Assembly: GCA_033063855.1 (NCBI GenBank)
Contig: CP093830.1
Coordinates: 7,006,854 to 7,070,853 of the forward strand
Reading direction: 5' to 3'
Origin: Smittia aterrima
Lineage: Eukaryota > Arthropoda > Insecta > Diptera > Chironomidae
DNA: 64,000 nucleotides
Below the pieces are notes generated by a model that was not told the DNA's origin, ran no database searches, and saw only the letters and a program-made list of their open reading frames with translations. This document shows positions 58,001 to 64,000 of this stretch, in pieces (the first letter of the stretch is position 1; each line of letters starts with the position of its first letter). The translations under genes and the position numbers were made by a program.

Positions 58001-61000
58001 TTAAAATGAGTCTCTCGCTCGTAAAATTAATTCAGATGAGTCATATCCGCCCAGTGGACAGTTAGTGTGTGAGTGTCGACATCGGATTCAATTACATTTC
58101 GTTTCTCAGCCATTTAAAACTTTTTCAATTCTCACGCCTTTTAGTTCCTGAGCTCCGACTATTGGGATCATTTATAAATTACGTGACGCAATTAAGAGGA
58201 ATCTGGAAATGGTTCTAATTCAAGCTACTTACATAAAAATCTTTCATCATTCCATAAACATTCCTTCTTGACGTTGTTTATGGATCTTTTTTGAAATTAG
58301 CTCTTAAGAATTTTAATTTGTCTTCCTCTCCTAGAAGCGAAGCGTTTGTTTGGCTCAAACAAACAGAAAAGTTTTTCCTTTCGCGAGAAATCTCAAGTCG
58401 ACAGAGATTTTTAGAGTCTTCTTGTTGGAGACTCAAGTTCTTCCTCTCTCTCCCCTCCATCGTCTGTACCCGCGTGAATTTTCTTAATTATATATTTCGA
58501 GCTCTTAAAAGCTTCACAAAGAAAGAAGATTCTCGAAAGTGTCAAGTCTCGGGAAATGATATTTTGTTGCTTCAACTTTCTTTTTCGCCCTTTAAAGTCT
58601 TCCGTTGTCGTTTTCAGTTTGTTTTGAGCGTTGAAGTAAATAAATCCTTCCTCCCGATTTGTGTGGCAAACGATAAAGGCTTCTTAGGGCGTGAAAAGCC
58701 ATTTTTAAAGCTTTTAACGTGGAAATTACTTTAAGCCTCACTCTCCTCTTCCTTAATTTGTTTACTTTGTTTTTATTTTGAAAGTTTAATTCGAAAAATC
58801 AATTTTCCTCCTTTATGCACAATGAAAGAAAATCACCAGATCGTTTCTCGTGTCGTTTCAACGATTTTCTCGAGATTCCTTTTCTTTCTCTGCTTTTCTA
58901 CTTAAAAAGCGGGAAATTGCTTATTGATTTTCCTCGAGCAGCAGCACAATTTTCCACAATTTTAAACTCTCGTCGTTTAGTCTTTCTCAGTCGGTGACGA
59001 GTCGCTTTGTCGAGTGGCTTTCGGGGTGGAAAGAGTTCAAAAGCCCGGGAAATCACGATATCAATTTTTTAATATAAGCGGAAGAAAACACGAGAACGAC
59101 GAGATAAAAGGAGCTTTGAGGGTCCTTGCGAGTGATTTTCTATTCCTCATTACCGTTTCACTCGCATACACCTCGATGAAGACAGTGAAGCATTGCTCGA
59201 AAAGCTTTGGATTTGTTTTTATTCTATTTTCTTCTTGTCTGGCTCCAGCATGACTTCAAATATTCATTCAACTCTTTACTTTTTTTATATTGCGGGTGGC
59301 GAAAAAAAGGAAAATGTGGAGCAGGAAGGGAAGAGATTTTTCCTTTCCCTGTTTCATGCATGAAGCATTCTTAAAATATGACCATGAATGAGGAGAGCGA
59401 AAAGTTTTCAGTTGTTTTCCAGTTTGCGAGCATGTTTGTGAGGGTCGACAACGACGAGAAAAACTTTTTGACTTGAACTGAAATTTGTTGTTCCGGACTT
59501 TTCTTCTGCTCCAGTCACAATCTGAAGATGAATTTGTTCTTTCGAACGAAAAGCAAGCGAAGTAAGTCTCTTTCGATAAATTTCCTGCAGAGAGTGCAAC
59601 TTCAACTTTAACGAAGAACTTTATCTTTGGGTCGAACGGGAAGAATCAATAAACTGAAATTAGTTTCTCATCTGTGATTTTCCACGAAGAAAAAATTTCT
59701 TTTTCATTCTTTGAATATTTCATTTCCTTCGGTTTTCCTTCAATCTAATCCATTCGATCGAAAGGATTTCTCGAGCCAAGCTATTCCAATTTCTACCGTG
59801 CGAACAATAAATAAATGAAATGAAAAAATCGAAAAATTTACTTCACTCTTGTTGCTTGAAGTGCAATAAAATTTTCATTCGTTTCCCTCCGAAGAAATTG
59901 AAAGTCTCCTACGGCTCAGGCCAAGTGAGGACTCTTGACCAGTTTGAAGCTCAATCGAAATGCCAACAATCTGGAACTAATACCAAAGCTACTAAATGTT
60001 TCAAGTCTCGACATTTTCCTGCTAGAAATCAATTCGTACTATAATAGAAAATGCAACAGAAAAGCTCCAAAGGCAATTGTAAAATATCGATATATGAAAA
60101 AATAATGATTTCCGTTCCTCCTTCCACCACGCTCCTCGATAATTTCTATAACAGAAACCTGTGCATGTTGCCTCTAGCTCATAGTAGTTCTTTCTCCCCC
60201 TTCAACTTTTCACACCGCCGCGATGGAAAATGGAAAACTCACTGGTTCAATCGATAAAATGTCAGAGTCGAGTAATTAAAATTTAATTTCTTCTAACTCA
60301 ACGTGATTTCCACGTCGTCGCTGCTGCTGCTGCTATTCTATGATGTAAGTAGAGCATCAACAACGAAGCGGGTCGCTAATGAAAATACTTGAATAATAAA
60401 TGAAATTTAATTGACTTCGTCGATATTGGCTCTGATGGCTCTTGTCATGACATCATCATAATTCAATTTCAACTCCATCGAAATTGGGTTTGCGATGTAA
60501 AATTTGTCGTGAAGCAAAGAAGAATAAATTTCATTAAGTATTTAATGTCGCTAAGTTGAACTGCTTTGCGTTCAGGTGATTTTCTCGACGATGACACATT
60601 TCCTTTCCCTATCACAACATATTTTATTTTCCGATCGAATGACGAGGGGGGTCGAGGTGTCGGAAGAGGCGACAGGCGAGAGTAGGAAATAGCATATTTT
60701 TCACGTTCTTTTTGCATAAAATAAATAATTCATGTCTCTGCTCTCGCTTCCCTTACACTGACGCTGCTCTTTTCCTCCTCAGCCCAAACCTCGATCGACG
60801 ATATTATCCTCGTCATTTTTCTTGTTGTTCCCGACAACTATGACATTTTCCTGTGTCATTTTAATATAAATAAACGAAATATTGGCACGGGAGAGATTGA
60901 AAATGTTTTGATTGAGAGTGAGAGCGAGGGAAAAAGTTAATAATGAAACGATGTTTTGTGGCGAACTCGCCCAACAAATGATTTTCTTCCTCCGCCGTTT

Positions 61001-61046
61001 CGATTATCATGCAAACATGAACAGGCGCTCGTTCATTGAATTGAAC

Positions 61047-61063
61047 GAGAGAGGGAGAGAGAA
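61047..61063. repeat. Imperfect GA tract
   Basis: A GA-rich run with one extra G, again in non-coding DNA. Confidence 0.75.
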
Positions 61064-64000
61064 AGGAATAATGCAAACAGGTCTGGGCTAGAGTTCGAGG
61101 AAAGCTAATAAAAGCGGAGCTTGAAAAAAATCGATAATAAATTTATTAATTCGACTTCACCGAGAGTTTTTCTTCTTCGTGATGTCGTGCATCGCCATTT
61201 GTTCTCATTTGGATTTACCTGAGCAGCCGATTCATGTTTATTTTCAATAAAAATATCCCAACGGACTTATAATCAGTTCCTCGAATTTACATTTTATTGT
61301 GAAACGCTGAGAAAATGAAGCTAGCCAAGCTTATCCGCTGTTTTTAACACATTTTCACAACTTATCCTAATGGCTGTGCATGTTTAATTTACTGCCGACG
61401 ACATGTGACATTTTCATAAACATTTCAAGGAACTAACTTGTGCAATTATGGCGAGAGTTGGCTAGCTTAACCGAGCAGTCAACGTCAATCTCCTTTCCTC
61501 GTGATGCGCTGGCAAAACTCTCTTCGAGGCCGTTGCTTGATTAAATGAAGTGATTTCAACTTGAATCTCATCGTCGTTTGCCATGCAACGCGATACAGAT
61601 GGTCGCTCCAGAGCTTTCTTTATTACACAACGGATTAGATGATGATGATGACATCGAACATGCGATTATACAATTTTTCCTTTTAAAAGCTCACCACAAT
61701 CCATATCCATTGCGAGATTGCTCGCCATTAATGTCCTCAGAGGAGATCGTTGCCACAAACCGATTAACGTTTCAAGAGAAAAAAAAATCAATCAAAATCC
61801 AATTAAAAAATTGAGGATGACTCGAGTGGTCAAGCGCTTGAGATTGCCATCGATTTATCAGCTTTTATGACTGATTCGTGTCGCATGAGATTATTTCACT
61901 CGACACGACGAGAGGAGGAAATTGTTTACGTATGGAAGAGTTGAGTACAAAAAAATATCCGGGAAATTATGCGAATAACCCTCGGCTAGCTCTGGCTAAA
62001 AAAAGAGGAAACGGCCTGACAGACAATTAAAGCTCATCTTGAGGAGAGAACTCAGTGATGCTCCAAATATCCACTTTCGTCCTCATTCAGTCCGCAACGC
62101 GAGCAAAAAAAACTTTTCGAGTTCTGTACAACTTTGAATCGATTAGACGCCTTTTTTGCGTCAATTCCCAGAAGCGTCGAGCAAATGCCAACGAATGAGC
62201 TTTCTATTATTGGACATTGACACATGCAATGATTATTTTTTCAATCTCTCGGCGGTTGAAGCAGTCGAGCGAGTCACTGGGTCATTGAACGGACATTTCC
62301 GAGAGCGACTGCACTCACAGTTTGAAGGTTTCTCGATTGAATTAAACATCGCTCGACGACTGGAGATAATCGGAGCATCTCTTATGAAACTCGTTTTATT
62401 CTTCATCAACATAGAAAGTGTCAATTATATAAGGTCATCGTCAAATTAGAAAGAGAAGAAAAGGACGACGAGGTGTCATTTTTCAATTTCGGATGATTAG
62501 ATCCATCTGACACTCTGTCGCTAGGACAGTTCATTGGTTCGTTTTATCATCTAACAGACTTGAGATCAATCTCCTTTTGTGCTCTTGCAAATTTTTCCTA
62601 CGGGAAAAAGCATTATTCACATGATTGAGCGTCGTTCGCTGATGATGGACAATCTGCATTGTCAGAATTTATTCATGAAGTTGCCACCGTTCTCTGAGTT
62701 CTCCGTGTGTCTATCATCACACGCCAATATATCACAGGATTAATATAATTGCGGTGACCACTCGGAATAATTTGATTCCTGACAGCTACGCTCGCTGTGG
62801 ACTACCGTTTGTCCGACATAGCAAACGATGTTGTTGAGATAAACACGAATTTCGGTCGAGACACTGGCTCGAAGCAAAATTTTGCGGCACAGAATTTATT
62901 GATTCAATTGAACAATGATAGATGACGTGAGGAATCGAATTATTAAAAGGCATTTTGTTTGTTGTTTTCCGTATTTCAACTCGAGTGATTTTGGTGTCTC
63001 GTTCTTGTTTCATGAATCGATTGACGAAACAATAAATCGAAGTTATTTTAGGAACTGCTCCTCACTGCCTCGTGAGTTCATCTGATCACATTGTACATTC
63101 ATCGATAGTTTAAATCTGTCTGCAATTGAAACTCGCCAATCTCACTTGATGACGCAAACCTTCCGTTCGTTGCGAGACACGTGGGAGTGCTGATGATTAT
63201 TCCAATCATAAAAGTCGTAGAGCGAAATGAAAGAAAAATCCAATAATAAAAAATATATTCACTAGTGATTTCCGGTAATAAATGAGGCTTACAGAAATAG
63301 CGACAAACTCGAGAAAGGGAAATTGAGACGAGGAGAGGAAGAAGGAGATGAACACGTATCGAAGAAAATTTTCCTCTTCACATAAAATAACTTCTCAGAG
63401 TGAAAGAACCGGCAGCAAGCAAAAAAATATTCGTTTCATCTTCCTACGCTTCTATTTGGTTTTAATTAAGAAGGTTAATCCGCTTAAACAGCATTTATGA
63501 TAGTTTTTGCTTCTCTGTCTCTGCTTGATGAACTCCGAAAGCTTTCGATGGCAAAAACGAGGGTTTGATGATGTTCTTAGGGTTGGATATAAATTTGCTG
63601 GAAGATAGAAACCCAACTAGTCCTCTCCCCAGTGAAATGAATTCAATGTTCATGCAGCAACAGATATTATTATGATATTTTTTTTTGCTTCTGTGAACAG
63701 AGCGTTCGTAATTTCCTTTCTGGTACTGGTGGCTTAACACACCGTAATTCTCGGCTGTAGCTCACGATAAGAGAAAATATAACAATGCTAAAATTTTCAT
63801 TCACAGTCGGCTTCATGAGTAACTTCTTTCTCCTCGCTTCAAACTTTATTTCTCGTTGCGCTCGTTAGATTACAGTTGCTTAAGTCAACAGTGCAGAGAA
63901 GAGCTCGTTTAATAAACCCGACTCGTTTCCACCACCATCGGGGAAGAAGCTCTAGCAATGGAAGGCTTGAAACACACTTTATCAGCTTCGCTGCTTTAAT

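Larger units (their letters stand above)
44069..64000. other. Gene desert: about 20 kb without supportable coding sequence
   Basis: The region begins just after the gelsolin last exon and runs to the window end. Open frames here are short (longest 180 codons at 54402-54944 minus). They lack domains and neighbouring splice-joined exons, and show Phe/Ser/Lys-heavy composition. GA/CT tracts recur. It may be an intergenic regulatory landscape or a large intron of a gene with exons outside the window. No tRNA, rRNA or transposon was recognised by eye. Confidence 0.6.

Noticed and set aside
60321..60336. CTG/GCT trinucleotide run
   Set aside because: Only about five units in non-coding DNA; ordinary microsatellite background.
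63262..63275. Partial match to miR-7 (ACTAGTGATTT)
   Set aside because: The seed region GGAAGAC is absent and no convincing hairpin was found by eye.

Overview
The window looks like a nuclear contig from a dipteran insect, most likely a midge-like (nematoceran) fly. This is inferred from three things. The genes have tiny GT-AG introns, mostly 55-70 bp, and an AT-rich background. Several loci are recognisable insect orthologues (Costal-2, Wsck, a slender-lobes-like protein, Bulli/RMC1). There are no recognisable transposons in a tightly packed gene block. No species can be named from sequence alone.

Layout. 1-5.1 kb: no convincing gene. 5.1-44.1 kb: a dense block of nineteen protein-coding genes on both strands. 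In order they are: sle-like (-), asf1 (-), FRG1 (+), cytochrome b561 (-), cos/Costal-2 (-), SmF (+), Tgs1 (-), RMC1/Bulli (+), Elof1 (+), Mpv17-like 2 (-), mitochondrial methionyl-tRNA formyltransferase (+), Sur-8/Shoc2 (+), a mucin-like type I membrane protein (+), Wsck (+), a POLR1G-like Pol I subunit (-), a Cys-rich protein (-), an NKRF-like XTBD/dsRBD/G-patch/R3H protein (+), an HSF2BP-like protein (-) and gelsolin (+). 44.1-64 kb: about 20 kb with no supportable coding sequence, many scattered GA/CT tracts and AT-rich DNA. It may be intergenic regulatory DNA or a large intron of a gene lying outside the window.

Spliced structures were rebuilt by hand from splice consensus, reading-phase continuity and family conservation. 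All listed exon joins keep frame. Many genes are divergent pairs sharing 100-400 bp promoters. One pair (Mpv17-like 2 and Mtfmt, both tied to mitochondrial translation) is separated by only 110 bp. Several neighbours end tail to tail, and one convergent pair overlaps in its final coding bases.

The most notable biology is as follows. The Costal-2 protein has lost its P-loop and the C-terminal part of its motor. Wsck keeps a glycine loop but lacks the catalytic triad. An NKRF-type XRN2-binding protein has a full four-domain architecture. A 13-bp promoter element is shared by two genes. A perfect E2F-type site lies in the asf1/FRG1 promoter. I did not find a wholly new multi-gene system.
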